Source: CAVSRC01 sp963762605 | Lineage (GTDB): Bacteria; Pseudomonadota; Alphaproteobacteria; Rhizobiales; Kaistiaceae | Length of the DNA stretch: 64,000 nt | Assembly (NCBI GenBank): GCA_963762605.1 | Contig: CAVXLJ010000018.1 | Span: forward strand, 1 to 64,000 | Reading direction: 5' to 3' | In this document: piece by piece, positions 30,960 to 40,225 of the stretch | How the letters are laid out: the number at the start of each line of letters is the position of its first letter | Position numbering within the stretch: the first letter of the stretch is position 1 | The notes under the pieces: model-generated | What the model was told of the DNA's origin: nothing | What the model saw: the letters and a program-made list of their open reading frames with translations, nothing else | The model's database searches: none | Program-made: the position numbers and the translations under genes

Positions 30960-32162
30960 ATGAACCGAAGCCTCGCACGCAACGCGATCGTGCTCGGCCT
31001 GCTGTCGGCCGTCGGCCCCTTCGCCATCGACATGTACCTGCCGGCACTGCCCTCGATCACGGCCGAGTTCCGGACTTCGGACGCGGCAGTGCAGGGCACG
31101 CTCATCGCGTTCTTCGTTGCCGTGGCGTTCGGCCAGGTGTTCTACGGGCCGATTTCCGACAGCGTCGGACGGCGGGCGCCGCTCTATTTCGGCATGGTGC
31201 TCTACGCGATCGGAGCGATCGGCTGCAGCCTGGCACCGTCGATCGAGTGGTTGATCGCGGCCCGTTTCGTCCAGGGCGTGGGTGCCTGCGCGGGCATGAC
31301 CATCCCGCGCGCCATCGTGCGCGATCTCTATACCGGCGCCGACGCGGCGCGCCTGATGTCGCTGATCATGCTGGTCTTCAGCGCCGCACCGATCCTGGCG
31401 CCACTGTTCGGCAGTGCGGTGATTGCGCTGGCGAGTTGGCGGGTGATCTTCGACGTCGTCTCGCTGGTTGGCGTCCTCGGCGTGGCGATCACCTTCTTCG
31501 TCCTCGACGAAACCCGGCCGCGGGAGAAGCAGGTGCCGATGGACCCGGCGAGCATCGTGCGCGGCTATGGCGAGCTGTTTGGTGACCACAGGTTTGTCGG
31601 CATCGTGCTCGTCGGTGGCTTTGGTACGGCGAGCCTGTTCTCGTTCCTGGCCGGCTCGTCCTTCATCTACATCGACCATTTCGGATTGAGCCCGACCCAG
31701 TTCAGCTTCGCCTTCGCCGTCAATGCCATCTCTTTCATCGGCATGGCCCAGTCGACCAGCCGCCTGGCGCGCCGTTTCGGCCTGAAGCGCGTGGTGCGTG
31801 GCTCGGTCACCGTCTATCTCGCGGCAGCCGGGCTCCTGTTCGGCGCCACGCTTGCCGGCCTCGACAACGTCTATGCGCTGATCGTGATGCTGCTCCTGAC
31901 GTTCGGCGCCATGGGGCCGCTTGGCCCGGCGACCGCGGTGCTGGCACTGGAGCAGCACGGTCCGCGCGCGGGCACCGCCTCGGCGCTGCTCGGCACGCTA
32001 CAGCTCATCGTCGCCATGGTGGTGGTCAGCGTCACCGGAGCGGTCTCGAACGGCACGGTTCTGCCGATGGCGAGCGCCATCTTCGCCTGCGCGCTAATTG
32101 CTTTCCTGATTAGCCTGTTCGCCCTCAACGGCGGCGAGCTGGCAACCGAAACGGCGGAATAG
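30960..32162 (+). CDS. MFS multidrug efflux transporter, Bcr/CflA family
   Basis: A 400-residue, 12-helix major facilitator. The N-terminal LLSAVGPFAIDMYLPALPSITAEF and QGTLIAFFVAVAFGQVFYGPISDSVGRRAPLYFG (motif A, between helices 2 and 3) are diagnostic of the Bcr/CflA drug-resistance subfamily. These expel drugs such as bicyclomycin, chloramphenicol or sulfonamides, or cysteine, using the proton gradient. Start MNRSLARNAI at 30960; codons upstream to 30798 do not resemble the family. A standalone gene between ssrA and thyA. Confidence 0.9.
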   Translation: MNRSLARNAIVLGLLSAVGPFAIDMYLPALPSITAEFRTSDAAVQGTLIAFFVAVAFGQVFYGPISDSVGRRAPLYFGMVLYAIGAIGCSLAPSIEWLIAARFVQGVGACAGMTIPRAIVRDLYTGADAARLMSLIMLVFSAAPILAPLFGSAVIALASWRVIFDVVSLVGVLGVAITFFVLDETRPREKQVPMDPASIVRGYGELFGDHRFVGIVLVGGFGTASLFSFLAGSSFIYIDHFGLSPTQFSFAFAVNAISFIGMAQSTSRLARRFGLKRVVRGSVTVYLAAAGLLFGATLAGLDNVYALIVMLLLTFGAMGPLGPATAVLALEQHGPRAGTASALLGTLQLIVAMVVVSVTGAVSNGTVLPMASAIFACALIAFLISLFALNGGELATETAE

Positions 32163-32217
32163 GGGCCTGTCGCGAGGGCACCTACGCCGGGCATGAGAAT
32201 CGCGCTAGAATCCCACC

Positions 32218-33012
32218 ATGCGCCAATATCTCGATCTGATGAGCCGGGTGCTCGACACCGGCGTCCACAAGACCGACCGGACGGGGACCGGCACCCTGTC
32301 GGTTTTCGGCCATCAGATGCGTTTCGACCTTGCCGATGGCTTCCCGCTGGTGACCACCAAGAAGATTCACCTGAAATCGGTGATCCACGAACTCCTTTGG
32401 TTCATCGCGGGCGATACCAACATCGCCTACCTCAAGCAGAATGGCGTCTCCATCTGGGACGAGTGGGCGGACGAGAATGGCGACCTCGGCCCCGTCTACG
32501 GCGCCCAGTGGCGCTCCTGGCGCAAGCCGGATGGCGGCACGATTGACCAGTTGCGTCAGGTGGTTGGTGAGATTCGCTCAAAGCCCGATTCACGCCGGCT
32601 GATGGTCACGGCGTGGAACCCGGGCGAGATCGAAGCGATGGCGCTGCCGCCTTGCCACTGCCTGTTCCAGTTTTATGTCGCTGACGGCAAGCTTTCCTGC
32701 CAGCTCTACCAGCGCTCCGCCGACATCTTCATCGGCGTGCCTTTCAACATCGCCTCCTACGCCCTGCTCACCATGATGGTTGCGCAGGTGACGGGGCTTA
32801 AGCCCGGCGACTTCGTTCATACCTTCGGCGACGCGCATCTCTATCTCAATCACGTCGAGCAGGCGCGCTTGCAGCTCAGCCGCGAACCGCGGCCGCTGCC
32901 CCGTCTGGTGCTCAACCCGGAAGTCCGCTCGCTGTTCGACTTCGTCTATGAGGATGTGACGGTGACCGGCTACGACCCGCACCCGCACATCAAGGCGGAA
33001 GTGGCGGTGTGA
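32218..33012 (+). CDS. thyA: Thymidylate synthase
   Basis: A 264-residue ThyA, converting dUMP and methylene-tetrahydrofolate to dTMP and dihydrofolate. The catalytic Cys is in ALPPCHCLFQFYVADGKLSCQLYQRSADIFIGVPFNIASYALL, and the folate/dUMP motifs (RTGTGTLSVFGHQMRFDL, SRRLMVTAWNPGEI, HTFGDAHLYLNH) are all present; the length equals that of E. coli ThyA. It overlaps the following acetyltransferase gene, and dihydrofolate reductase comes third, so one transcript makes and recycles the folate. Confidence 0.97.
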   Translation: MRQYLDLMSRVLDTGVHKTDRTGTGTLSVFGHQMRFDLADGFPLVTTKKIHLKSVIHELLWFIAGDTNIAYLKQNGVSIWDEWADENGDLGPVYGAQWRSWRKPDGGTIDQLRQVVGEIRSKPDSRRLMVTAWNPGEIEAMALPPCHCLFQFYVADGKLSCQLYQRSADIFIGVPFNIASYALLTMMVAQVTGLKPGDFVHTFGDAHLYLNHVEQARLQLSREPRPLPRLVLNPEVRSLFDFVYEDVTVTGYDPHPHIKAEVAV

Positions 33013-33497
33013 CACCGTCACTGAGGCCGGCGCGGCCGGGCGACGAAGCCGTGATCTGCGAGCTCATCCGGGACCTCGCCCGCTACGAGAAGCTCGAACA
33101 CACCGTCGAATCAACGGCGGAGAGCATCGCGGCGGCGCTGTTCGCAGCCAACCCGCGAGTCTTCTGCGATCTTGCGGAAGTGGACGGTGCGGTCGTCGGC
33201 TTCGCCCTGTGGTTCTACACCTTCTCCACCTTCCGTGGCCGTCACGGCATCTGGCTGGAGGACCTGTTCGTGCGTCCGGAGGCGCGGCAGGCCGGCGCCG
33301 GCACGGCGTTGCTGCGCAACCTGGCGCGGCGCTGCGTCCAAGAGGGGCTCGGGCGCTTCGAGTGGTCGGTCCTCGACTGGAACGAACCGGCGATCACCTT
33401 CTACAAGCGACTGGGCGCCGGTCTCCTGGACGACTGGACCATGTGTCGCGTCGATGGAGCGGCGCTGACGGCGCTTGCCGGGAAGACGGACGCATGA
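33009..33497 (+). CDS. GNAT N-acetyltransferase between thyA and folA
   Basis: 162 residues of the GNAT fold with acetyl-CoA motif A as LEDLFVRPEARQAGAGTALLRNLARRC and motif B as RFEWSVLDWNEPAITFYKRLGA. The pattern is closest to diamine (spermidine/spermine-like) or thialysine acetyltransferases. It begins with GTG overlapping the thyA stop (GTGA) and ends overlapping the folA start (ATGA), so it is translationally coupled on both sides. The substrate is not known. Confidence 0.85.
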   Translation: MTPSLRPARPGDEAVICELIRDLARYEKLEHTVESTAESIAAALFAANPRVFCDLAEVDGAVVGFALWFYTFSTFRGRHGIWLEDLFVRPEARQAGAGTALLRNLARRCVQEGLGRFEWSVLDWNEPAITFYKRLGAGLLDDWTMCRVDGAALTALAGKTDA

Positions 33498-34015
33498 GGG
33501 TGTCGCTCATCGCGGCGGTTGCCGCCAACGGAGTCATTGGCGACGGCACCGGCATGCCGTGGCGCCTGTCGAGCGACATGAAGCGGTTCAAGGCGCTGAC
33601 CCTGGGCAAGCCGGTGGTGGTCGGCCGCAAGACCTTTGAGACCTTCGGCAAACCGCTACCCGGCCGCACCAATATTGTCGTCAGCCGGCAGGCGGATTAC
33701 CGGGGAGAGGGTGTCATCGTCGCCGCCAGCCTCGACGAGGCGCTCAAGCGAGCGGGCGAAGTGGCCGAGGCGGCGGGATCGGACGAGATCATGGTGCTCG
33801 GCGGCGGTGAAATCTATGCGGCGGCGATGGCGAGGGCCGATCGTCTCTACATCACCCATGTCGAGGCGGAACCGGCCGGCAACACCCGCTTTCCGGCGAT
33901 CGATCCGACGACTTGGCGCGTGGTCTCGCGTGAGGGCGTGCCAATCGGCGAAAAAGACAGCGCCGCGACGGTGTTCACCGTCTACGAGCGGATCGGAAGG
34001 GCCGAATTCGGTTGA
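33494..34015 (+). CDS. folA: Dihydrofolate reductase
   Basis: 173 residues. MRVSLIAAVAANGVIGDGTGMPWRLSSDMKRFKALTLGKPVVVGRKTFETFGKPLPGRTNIVVSRQ is the complete DHFR N-terminal half, with the acid residue in SSDMKRF, and VLGGGEIYAAAMARADRLYITHV the NADPH-binding part. The enzyme regenerates tetrahydrofolate after ThyA. The ATG at 33494 overlaps the preceding stop by four bases. It is the target of trimethoprim. Confidence 0.96.
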   Translation: MRVSLIAAVAANGVIGDGTGMPWRLSSDMKRFKALTLGKPVVVGRKTFETFGKPLPGRTNIVVSRQADYRGEGVIVAASLDEALKRAGEVAEAAGSDEIMVLGGGEIYAAAMARADRLYITHVEAEPAGNTRFPAIDPTTWRVVSREGVPIGEKDSAATVFTVYERIGRAEFG

Positions 34016-34087
34016 CTTGCCGGTTGTGAGGCCCCACCTGTCAGCGGCGTCGCCGGTCCGGGCCCCGAGGCGACGCGCCACATCGCG

Positions 34088-34116
34088 TTGAAAAGGCGGG
34101 GTAACATGCCTATAAA
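34088..34116 (+). promoter_or_regulatory. Promoter before hflK
   Basis: TTGAAA (34088-34093), a 17-base spacer and TATAAA (34111-34116), 70 bp before the hflK start, form an excellent sigma-70 type promoter. The arrangement GTTGAAA ... CCTATAAA also resembles alphaproteobacterial sigma-32 promoters, and hflKC is heat-inducible elsewhere; the two cannot be told apart here. Confidence 0.6.
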
Positions 34117-34186
34117 CCGAGCCGGATTTTGAACGCGGCTCGCGCGGCGCGGTGTTCGTGTCTTCAGGCCTCTCGAAGGGAGCGCA

Positions 34187-35341
34187 ATGCCCTGGGAAAA
34201 TCAGACTGGCGGCGGTGGCTGGAAGGGCAATGGCGGCCCCTGGGGTCAGGGACCGCGCAACACGGGCGGCGGGGGTTCGACACCGCCGGATCTTGAAGAG
34301 CTCTTGCGGCGCGGCCAGGACCGGCTGAGGCGCGTGCTGCCCGGCGGCGGTGGCGGCGGCGGCAAGATGAACCCGCTGACGCTGATCGCCATTCTGGCCG
34401 TGGTCGTGGCGCTGGCCGGCTACTATTTCTTCACCTTCCGCGTGCAGCCGGACGAGGAGGGTGTGGTTCTGCGCTTCGGTGCATTCAGCCGCAATGCCAC
34501 GCCCGGTCTCAACTGGCGCCTGCCATATCCGATCGAGACGGTCTACACGCCTAAGGTGACCCGCGTGAACAAGGTCACCATCGGGACGACGTCGGACGAC
34601 CAGAATCCGAGCGCCAGCGGCCGCGACATACCGTCCGAAAGCCTGATGCTGACCGGCGACGAGAACATCGTCGACATCAACTTTTCGGTCTTCTGGGTGA
34701 TCAACAACGCCGCGGACTACCTGTTCAACATGGAGAATCCGGACGGCACGGTGAAATCGGTGGCGGAAAGCGCCATGCGCGAGGTGGTCGGCCGTTCGGT
34801 GGTCGAGGCACTGCTCACTCAGGCGCGGCAGATCACCGAGAGCGACGTGCAGAAGCTGATCCAGCAGACGATGGATGAGTTCAAGGCCGGCATCCTCATC
34901 ACCCAGGTGCAGCTCCTCAAGGTCGATCCGCCGTCCGAAGTGATCGCGTCATTCCGCGACGTTCAGGCGGCACGGGCCGATGCCGAACGCGTCCAGAACG
35001 AGGCGCAGACCTACGCCAACAAGGTGGTGCCGGAGGCGCGCGGCCAGGCGTCGCAGATCACCAATGCGGCCAGCGCCTATCGCGACCGCATCATCGCCGA
35101 GGCGACCGGTAAGGCCCAGCGCTTCGATCAGGTCTATCAAAGCTACACCACGGCGCCTGACGTGACCCGCAAACGCATGTATCTGGACACGCTCGAGCAG
35201 GTTCTCGGCGGGGCCGACAAGATCATCATCGACGAGAAGAACGGCGGCAACGGCGTGGTGCCCTATCTGCCGCTCGACGCCCTCAGCAAGAAGCCAAGCC
35301 CGGCCTCTGGCTCCGGTCCGACCGCGGGAGGCAGCCAATGA
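34187..35341 (+). CDS. hflK: FtsH protease regulator HflK
   Basis: 384 residues. A Gly-rich cytoplasmic N-terminus (GGGGWKGNGGPWGQGPRNTGGGG) precedes one membrane helix (LTLIAILAVVVALAGYYFFTF, about 64-84), then an SPFH/band 7 domain (VQPDEEGVVLRFGAFSRNATPGLNWRLPYPIETV ...) and a helical coil (EVIASFRDVQAARADAERVQNEAQTYANKVVPEARG). With HflC it forms a large inner-membrane cage around FtsH and tunes its proteolysis of membrane proteins. GAAGGGAGCG lies just upstream of the ATG. It overlaps hflC by four bases. Confidence 0.95.
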   Translation: MPWENQTGGGGWKGNGGPWGQGPRNTGGGGSTPPDLEELLRRGQDRLRRVLPGGGGGGGKMNPLTLIAILAVVVALAGYYFFTFRVQPDEEGVVLRFGAFSRNATPGLNWRLPYPIETVYTPKVTRVNKVTIGTTSDDQNPSASGRDIPSESLMLTGDENIVDINFSVFWVINNAADYLFNMENPDGTVKSVAESAMREVVGRSVVEALLTQARQITESDVQKLIQQTMDEFKAGILITQVQLLKVDPPSEVIASFRDVQAARADAERVQNEAQTYANKVVPEARGQASQITNAASAYRDRIIAEATGKAQRFDQVYQSYTTAPDVTRKRMYLDTLEQVLGGADKIIIDEKNGGNGVVPYLPLDALSKKPSPASGSGPTAGGSQ

Positions 35342-36306
35342 GGCGCGGCATCTTCGGAGGCCTCGGCCTCATCATCATCGCCGTCATAGGCTTTCTGCTC
35401 TATCTCAGCATGTTCATCGTCGACCCGACGCAGCAGGCGCTGGTCCTGCGCTTCGGCGAGGTGGTGGCGCCGATCGGCTACCCGGTACGCGCCGTCGACA
35501 AGCCCGGCCTGTATTGGCGTTTGCCGCTGATCGACAACGTCGAATATTTCGACAAGCGCATCCTCGATCTCGACTCGCCGCCGCTGGAGATTATCGCCTC
35601 CGACCAGAAGCGGCTGGTGGTTGACGCCTTCGGTCGCTACAAGATTGTCGATGCGCTGAAATTCTTCCAATCGGTGGGCACCGTGCAGGTGGCCCAATCC
35701 CGTCTCTCTGTCATCCTCAACTCGGCCGTGCGGCGGGTGCTCGGCGATGCCAGCTTCATCCAGCTGGTGCGTGACGAGCGTGCTCAGCTCATGTCGAAGA
35801 TCACCGAGCAGGTAGGCCGCGAGGCGGTCGGGCTCGGCATCCAGATGATCGACGTCAAGATCCGCAGCGCCGATCTGCCGGCGGCCAACAGCCAGGCGAT
35901 CTACCAGCGCATGCAGACCGAGCGCCAGCGGCAGGCGACCGAGATCCGTGCCCAGGGCGAGCAGGCGGCGCGGCGCATCCGCGCCGAGGCCGACCGTCAG
36001 GCGACGGTGATCGTGGCCGATGCCAACGGCGAGAGCGAGCGGCTGCGCGGCGAGGGCGAGGCCAAGGTCAACGAGATCTATGCCAAGGCCTTCAGCAAGG
36101 ATCCGGAATTCTTCGATTTCTACCGGTCGATGCAAGCCTATCAGGAGGGTCTGAAGTCCTCGGATACGCGGCTGGTGCTGTCGCCGAATTCGGAGTTCTT
36201 CAAGTATTTCGGCAATTCTGCCGGTGCACCGGCGGCGGGCCAGCAGGCGGCGCCGCCGTCCGCAGCGAAGCCGTCCGCACCTGCCCCGGCAGCGCCCGCC
36301 CAATAG
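35338..36306 (+). CDS. hflC: FtsH protease regulator HflC
   Basis: 322 residues: an N-terminal membrane helix (GLGLIIIAVIGFLLYLSMFIV), an SPFH domain beginning DPTQQALVLRFGEVVAPIGYPVRAVDKPGLYWRLPLIDNVEYFDKRIL, a charged coiled coil (TERQRQATEIRAQGEQAARRIRAEADRQATVIVADANGESERLRGEGEAKVNEIYAKAF), and an Ala/Pro-rich tail that is longer than in E. coli. Its ATG overlaps the hflK stop, ensuring equal production of the two cage subunits. Confidence 0.95.
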   Translation: MRRGIFGGLGLIIIAVIGFLLYLSMFIVDPTQQALVLRFGEVVAPIGYPVRAVDKPGLYWRLPLIDNVEYFDKRILDLDSPPLEIIASDQKRLVVDAFGRYKIVDALKFFQSVGTVQVAQSRLSVILNSAVRRVLGDASFIQLVRDERAQLMSKITEQVGREAVGLGIQMIDVKIRSADLPAANSQAIYQRMQTERQRQATEIRAQGEQAARRIRAEADRQATVIVADANGESERLRGEGEAKVNEIYAKAFSKDPEFFDFYRSMQAYQEGLKSSDTRLVLSPNSEFFKYFGNSAGAPAAGQQAAPPSAAKPSAPAPAAPAQ

Positions 36307-36483
36307 GGTGCTGGCTGCGACGTAACGCATTCGTGTCGGAACGGCGATTGCATCGCTGTCGCCTTTCCGCCCTATTTCGCGCATGATTGGTCGAGCATAT
36401 TGACCGCGATCCATCCGGCGCGGGGACGCCGGACGGCAGCGCTGGGTGGCGGTGCCGGGCGGTATGATCAGGAGGTGGGACCC

Positions 36484-37974
36484 GTGGCACGCCTGTCAGA
36501 TGGGTTGTCTCGGCTGGCGGCCGCCTTGGCCGTCGGGGTGATCGTGGCCGGCGTTTCAGTGCCGGCTGCCGCGCGTGGGCCGGAATCGGTCGCCGACGTT
36601 GCCGCACCGCTGCTCGAAGCCGTCGTCAACATTTCGACGTCGCAGACCGTCGGCGGATCGACCAGTGTCACGCCGGGCCCGAAGCTTCCCGACGGCTCGC
36701 CCTTCCAGCATTTCTTCGACGAATTCAACGGCAACAACGGCGGCGACAACGTCCCGCATCGCGTTCAGTCGCTCGGCTCCGGCTTCGTCATCGACCCCTC
36801 TGGGTTGATCGTCACCAACAATCACGTCATCGAGGGTGCCGACGAGATCACCGCCAATTTCAACGACGGCACCAAGCTGACGGCAACCCTGGTCGGCCAT
36901 GACGAGAAGACCGATCTGGCACTGCTCAGGGTCAAGGCAGACAAGCCGCTCACCTCCGTCAAGTTCGGCGATTCCGGCAAGATGAGGGTCGGCGACTGGG
37001 TGATGGCGATCGGCAACCCATTCGGCCTCGGCGGCACGGTGACGCTGGGCATCGTCTCGGCGCGCAACCGCGACATCAATTCCGGGCCCTACGACAACTT
37101 CATCCAGACCGATGCAGCGATCAACCGCGGAAATTCCGGCGGGCCGTTGTTCGACATGGACGGCGAGGTCATCGGCATCAATACGGCGATCATATCGCCC
37201 ACCGGCGGGTCGATCGGCATCGGCTTCGCCGTGCCGTCGGAGATCGCCATCGGCGTCATCGACCAGTTGCGTCAGTTTGGCGAGACGCGTCGCGGCTGGC
37301 TCGGCGTGCGCATCCAGCAGGTCACCGAGGAGGTCGCGCAGGGCCTGTCGATGCAGGGACCGCCGCGCGGTGCGCTGGTGGCCAGCGTTGACGCCAAGGG
37401 CCCGGCGGCCGAAGGCGGCATCCAGGCCGGCGACGTGATCCTGTCGTTCGACGGGGAGCCGATCGAGTCGATGCACGACCTGCCGCGCATCGTGGCGAGC
37501 AAGCCGGTCGGTAAGCAGGTGATCGTCCATGTCCTGCGCGGCGGCAAGGAACAGGACATCACCATCACCCTTGGCCGGCTTGAGGAGGTCGCCAAGGTGG
37601 AGGCCGCGCCGGCCGTCGATTCCGGCAATACAAACCCGGCACCCGAGCCGGCGCCGGCGCCGATGGTCTCGGCCGGGCCGCTGGGCCTCACGCTTTCCGA
37701 CCTCTCGCCGGCCAATCGCAGCCAGTACGGCATCAATGATACGGTCACCGGCGGCGTGGTCGTCACCGGTGTTGCCGAAGGCAGTCCGGCGGCGGACAAG
37801 CGCATGCAGCCGGGCGACGTGATCATCGAGATCAATCATGAGGCCGTGACGACGCCCGACGACATTACTCGCGTGATCGATGCGATGAAGGCGGACGGAC
37901 GCAAGAACGCGCTGCTCGCCGTCGAGAACAAGGACGGTATCCAGCGCTGGGTGTTTCTGCCACTGGATCAGTAG
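36484..37974 (+). CDS. degP: Do-family periplasmic serine protease (DegP/MucD type)
   Basis: 496 residues. The GTG at 36484 has a strong ribosome binding site, AGGAGG eight bases upstream, and starts a signal peptide (LSRLAAALAVGVIVAGVSVPAAA). The trypsin-like domain has the triad His in VTNNHVIEGADEI, Asp in DEKTDLALLRV and Ser in INRGNSGGPLF. Two PDZ domains follow (about 275-360 and 400-490), both with the GDVI.. carboxylate-binding pattern. It degrades or refolds damaged envelope proteins. It follows hflKC with a 177-bp gap, as in many rhizobia. MucD and DegQ names are equally possible. Confidence 0.93.
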   Translation: MARLSDGLSRLAAALAVGVIVAGVSVPAAARGPESVADVAAPLLEAVVNISTSQTVGGSTSVTPGPKLPDGSPFQHFFDEFNGNNGGDNVPHRVQSLGSGFVIDPSGLIVTNNHVIEGADEITANFNDGTKLTATLVGHDEKTDLALLRVKADKPLTSVKFGDSGKMRVGDWVMAIGNPFGLGGTVTLGIVSARNRDINSGPYDNFIQTDAAINRGNSGGPLFDMDGEVIGINTAIISPTGGSIGIGFAVPSEIAIGVIDQLRQFGETRRGWLGVRIQQVTEEVAQGLSMQGPPRGALVASVDAKGPAAEGGIQAGDVILSFDGEPIESMHDLPRIVASKPVGKQVIVHVLRGGKEQDITITLGRLEEVAKVEAAPAVDSGNTNPAPEPAPAPMVSAGPLGLTLSDLSPANRSQYGINDTVTGGVVVTGVAEGSPAADKRMQPGDVIIEINHEAVTTPDDITRVIDAMKADGRKNALLAVENKDGIQRWVFLPLDQ

Positions 37975-38298
37975 GGTAGCTCGATTCCCCTCCTGGCCCG
38001 CATGAAGCGACGCGGGATGCGGGAATGCTATCGAGCATCTGATCTCTTCTCGCAAAGCGCGCCTCAGAACGCCCCCTCTTCCTGGAAGGAAGAGGCCTTC
38101 GCGCCTTGGGAGCGGAGCGCGTTAGGCGCGAAGGGTCGAGGATGATGGCGTTGAGGGTGGCGCGGGGGCGATGGCGCGGCGGGCTCCGTGGCGGCTTTGC
38201 CTCCTTCGCACGGGTTCACCCCTCGCCAGGATCTCGCAAATCTGAGCCTCCCGCACGAGGGGGGTGAGGAGTTGCAGGCTGGTCGCTTCGTGTCGACG
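37975..38298. other. Non-coding stretch with a twin hairpin
   Basis: A 324-bp gap between convergent degP and an acetyltransferase gene. Apart from the twin hairpin at 38075-38134 I see no feature and no gene. The sequence right of the hairpins is GC-rich and low in complexity. Confidence 0.6.
38075..38134. repeat. Twin-hairpin palindromic element
   Basis: CCTCTTCCT-gga-AGGAAGAGG (38075-38095) is followed without a gap by CCTTCGCGCCT (38096-38106) pairing with AGGCGCGAAGG (38124-38134). Both stems are perfect (9 and 11 bp). The layout is that of a REP-like or other mobile palindromic unit; it also could terminate both converging genes. Confidence 0.7.
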
Positions 38299-38865
38299 CT
38301 ACCGCTTGGCTGCCTGCCAATCCGCGCGTGTCAGCCGGTAGAGGACATGGTGCGCGAGCCTGTGATCCGCCGGCAGGCGCGGGTGCATGAAATCCTCCGC
38401 CGGGTCGCGGGTCATGCCGATCTTTTCCATCACCCGGCGCGACGGCCGGTTCCACTCTGCGGTGAAGGAGACCAGCGCATCGAGGCCGAGCGCGCCGAAG
38501 GCGTGGTCGACTACGGCACGGGCGCCTTCAGTGGCGTAGCCCTGGCCCCAGGCTTCGCGCGCCAGCCGCCAGCCGATCTCGATTGCCGGCGTGAAATGGG
38601 CCTCGAAGGTTGGCTGGGCGAGGCCGACATAGCCGATGAAGGCGTCGCTGGCCTTCTCGGCGACGGCATAGAGGCCGTAGCCGTTGGCGACGATGTCGGC
38701 GCGATTGCGGGCCAGGAAGGCGTCCGACTCGGCACGGTCGAGTGGACGGGAGAAGAACTCCATGACGCGCGGATCGCGGTTGATCGCGGCAAAAGGTTCG
38801 GCGTCCGCATCGATCCAGTCGCGCAATCTGAGGCGCTCGGTTTCCACATGGACGCGCGGTTGCAT
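38299..38865 (-). CDS. GNAT N-acetyltransferase (RimJ/RimL-like)
   Basis: 188 residues of the Acetyltransf_3 family: VHVETERLRLRDWIDADAEPFAAINRDPRVMEFF at the N-terminus, acetyl-CoA site IGWRLAREAWGQGYATEGARAVVDHAF, and ALVSFTAEWNRPSRRVMEKIGM at the end. Relatives acetylate ribosomal protein N-termini or small amines. It starts (MQPRVHVE) four bases after the DUF1015 stop on the same strand, so the two are co-transcribed. Confidence 0.88.
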   Translation of the reverse strand: MQPRVHVETERLRLRDWIDADAEPFAAINRDPRVMEFFSRPLDRAESDAFLARNRADIVANGYGLYAVAEKASDAFIGYVGLAQPTFEAHFTPAIEIGWRLAREAWGQGYATEGARAVVDHAFGALGLDALVSFTAEWNRPSRRVMEKIGMTRDPAEDFMHPRLPADHRLAHHVLYRLTRADWQAAKR

Positions 38866-38869
38866 CGGA

Positions 38870-40090
38870 TCAGTCGAGGACGTGGCTGACCATGCCGTCG
38901 GCCAGCTTCGGCTCAAACCAGGTCGATTTCGGCGGCATGATGCCGCCGGCGTCGGCCACCGCCATCAGATCGCCCATCTGGGTCGGATAGAGCGCGAAAG
39001 CGACGGCCATCTCGCCGGACGCGACGCGGCTGGCAAGCTCGCTCAGGCCGCGGCCGCCGCCGATGAAATCGATGCGCTTGTCCTTGCGCTGGTCGGTGAT
39101 GCCGAGCAGCGGCTCGATGACGTTGCCGGTGATGAGCGAGATCGGCAGCCGGCCGATCGGATCGGCGGGGACGAGATCGGGGCGGATGGTGAGCTTGTAC
39201 CAGCGCCCGTCGAGGACCATGCCGAATTCGCCGGAGGAAGCCGGCCGTACGGCGCCGCCGGCCGGCGTCACGGTGAAGGCCTTGCCAAGCGCATCGATGA
39301 AGGCAGCCGGGTTCATGCCGTTCAGATCGCGGACGACGCGGTTGTAGTCGAGGATGGTCATTTCGTGGTGGGGAAAGAGAACCGACAGGAAATATTGGCT
39401 CGCCGGCTCGGCTTCGCCGCGCCTGTCGGCGATGCGGGCGGCGGCGGCCGAACGGTGATGGCCGTCGCAGATATAGATGGCGGGGAGTGCGTCGAAGGCG
39501 CGGGTGATGGTGGCGATGGTGGTCCGGTCGTCGACGATCCACAGCTGATGGCGGACGCCATCGGCGGCGGTGACGTCGATCAGTGGCGCGCCTTCGGCCG
39601 AGCGAGCGATCAGCGAGTCGATCTGCGGTGCCGACGGGTAGGCGTGCATGACCGGCCCGGTCTGGGCGTCGATCGCCTCGATCTGGCGGACGCGGTCATC
39701 CTCCTTGGCGTGCGTGGTCAGCTCGTGCTTGCGGATGCGGTTCAAGTTGTAGTCGGCGACGGAAGCGACCGCGGCAATGCCGGTCTGTGTGTGCCCGTGC
39801 CGGGTGAGCCGGTAGATGTAGTAGCAGGGGCTGGTATCGCGGATGAGCACGCCGGCGGCGACCATGTGGCGGAAGTTCTCGGCCGCCTTGGCGTAGACCG
39901 CATCGTCATACGGGTCGATGGACGGATCGAGGTCGATCTCGGGCTTGGAGACGTGCAGGAAGCTCCAGGGCTTGCCCTGGGCCCGCTCACGCGCCTCGGC
40001 GCTCGAAAGAACGTCGTAGGGCGGGGCAAGAACCTCGGATGCGCGCGCCGGCGCGGGGCGCAGCGCGCGAAAAGGCTGGATCAGGGGCAC
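38870..40090 (-). CDS. DUF1015 family protein
   Basis: 406 residues, MPLIQPFRALRPAPARASEVLAPPYDVLSSAEARERAQGKPWSFLHVSKPE, the exact opening of DUF1015, with the conserved IYICDGHHRSAAAARIADR in the middle. This widespread family resembles a ParB/Srx-like fold around GHHR and is often near serine or branched-chain amino acid genes; its biochemical role is not settled. It heads a two-gene unit with the acetyltransferase gene. Confidence 0.9.
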   Translation of the reverse strand: MPLIQPFRALRPAPARASEVLAPPYDVLSSAEARERAQGKPWSFLHVSKPEIDLDPSIDPYDDAVYAKAAENFRHMVAAGVLIRDTSPCYYIYRLTRHGHTQTGIAAVASVADYNLNRIRKHELTTHAKEDDRVRQIEAIDAQTGPVMHAYPSAPQIDSLIARSAEGAPLIDVTAADGVRHQLWIVDDRTTIATITRAFDALPAIYICDGHHRSAAAARIADRRGEAEPASQYFLSVLFPHHEMTILDYNRVVRDLNGMNPAAFIDALGKAFTVTPAGGAVRPASSGEFGMVLDGRWYKLTIRPDLVPADPIGRLPISLITGNVIEPLLGITDQRKDKRIDFIGGGRGLSELASRVASGEMAVAFALYPTQMGDLMAVADAGGIMPPKSTWFEPKLADGMVSHVLD

Positions 40091-40225
40091 AGGGGAACTC
40101 CGAGCGAGGATTGACGCGGCGTCTGTTTAGTCGGCCCGGCGGCCATATTCAAACCGCATGTGGCCCCTTTTTTGGCAGGGTCGGCGCCGCTGGCGCTGCG
40201 ACCCGATATCCAATACCAATGGCCG

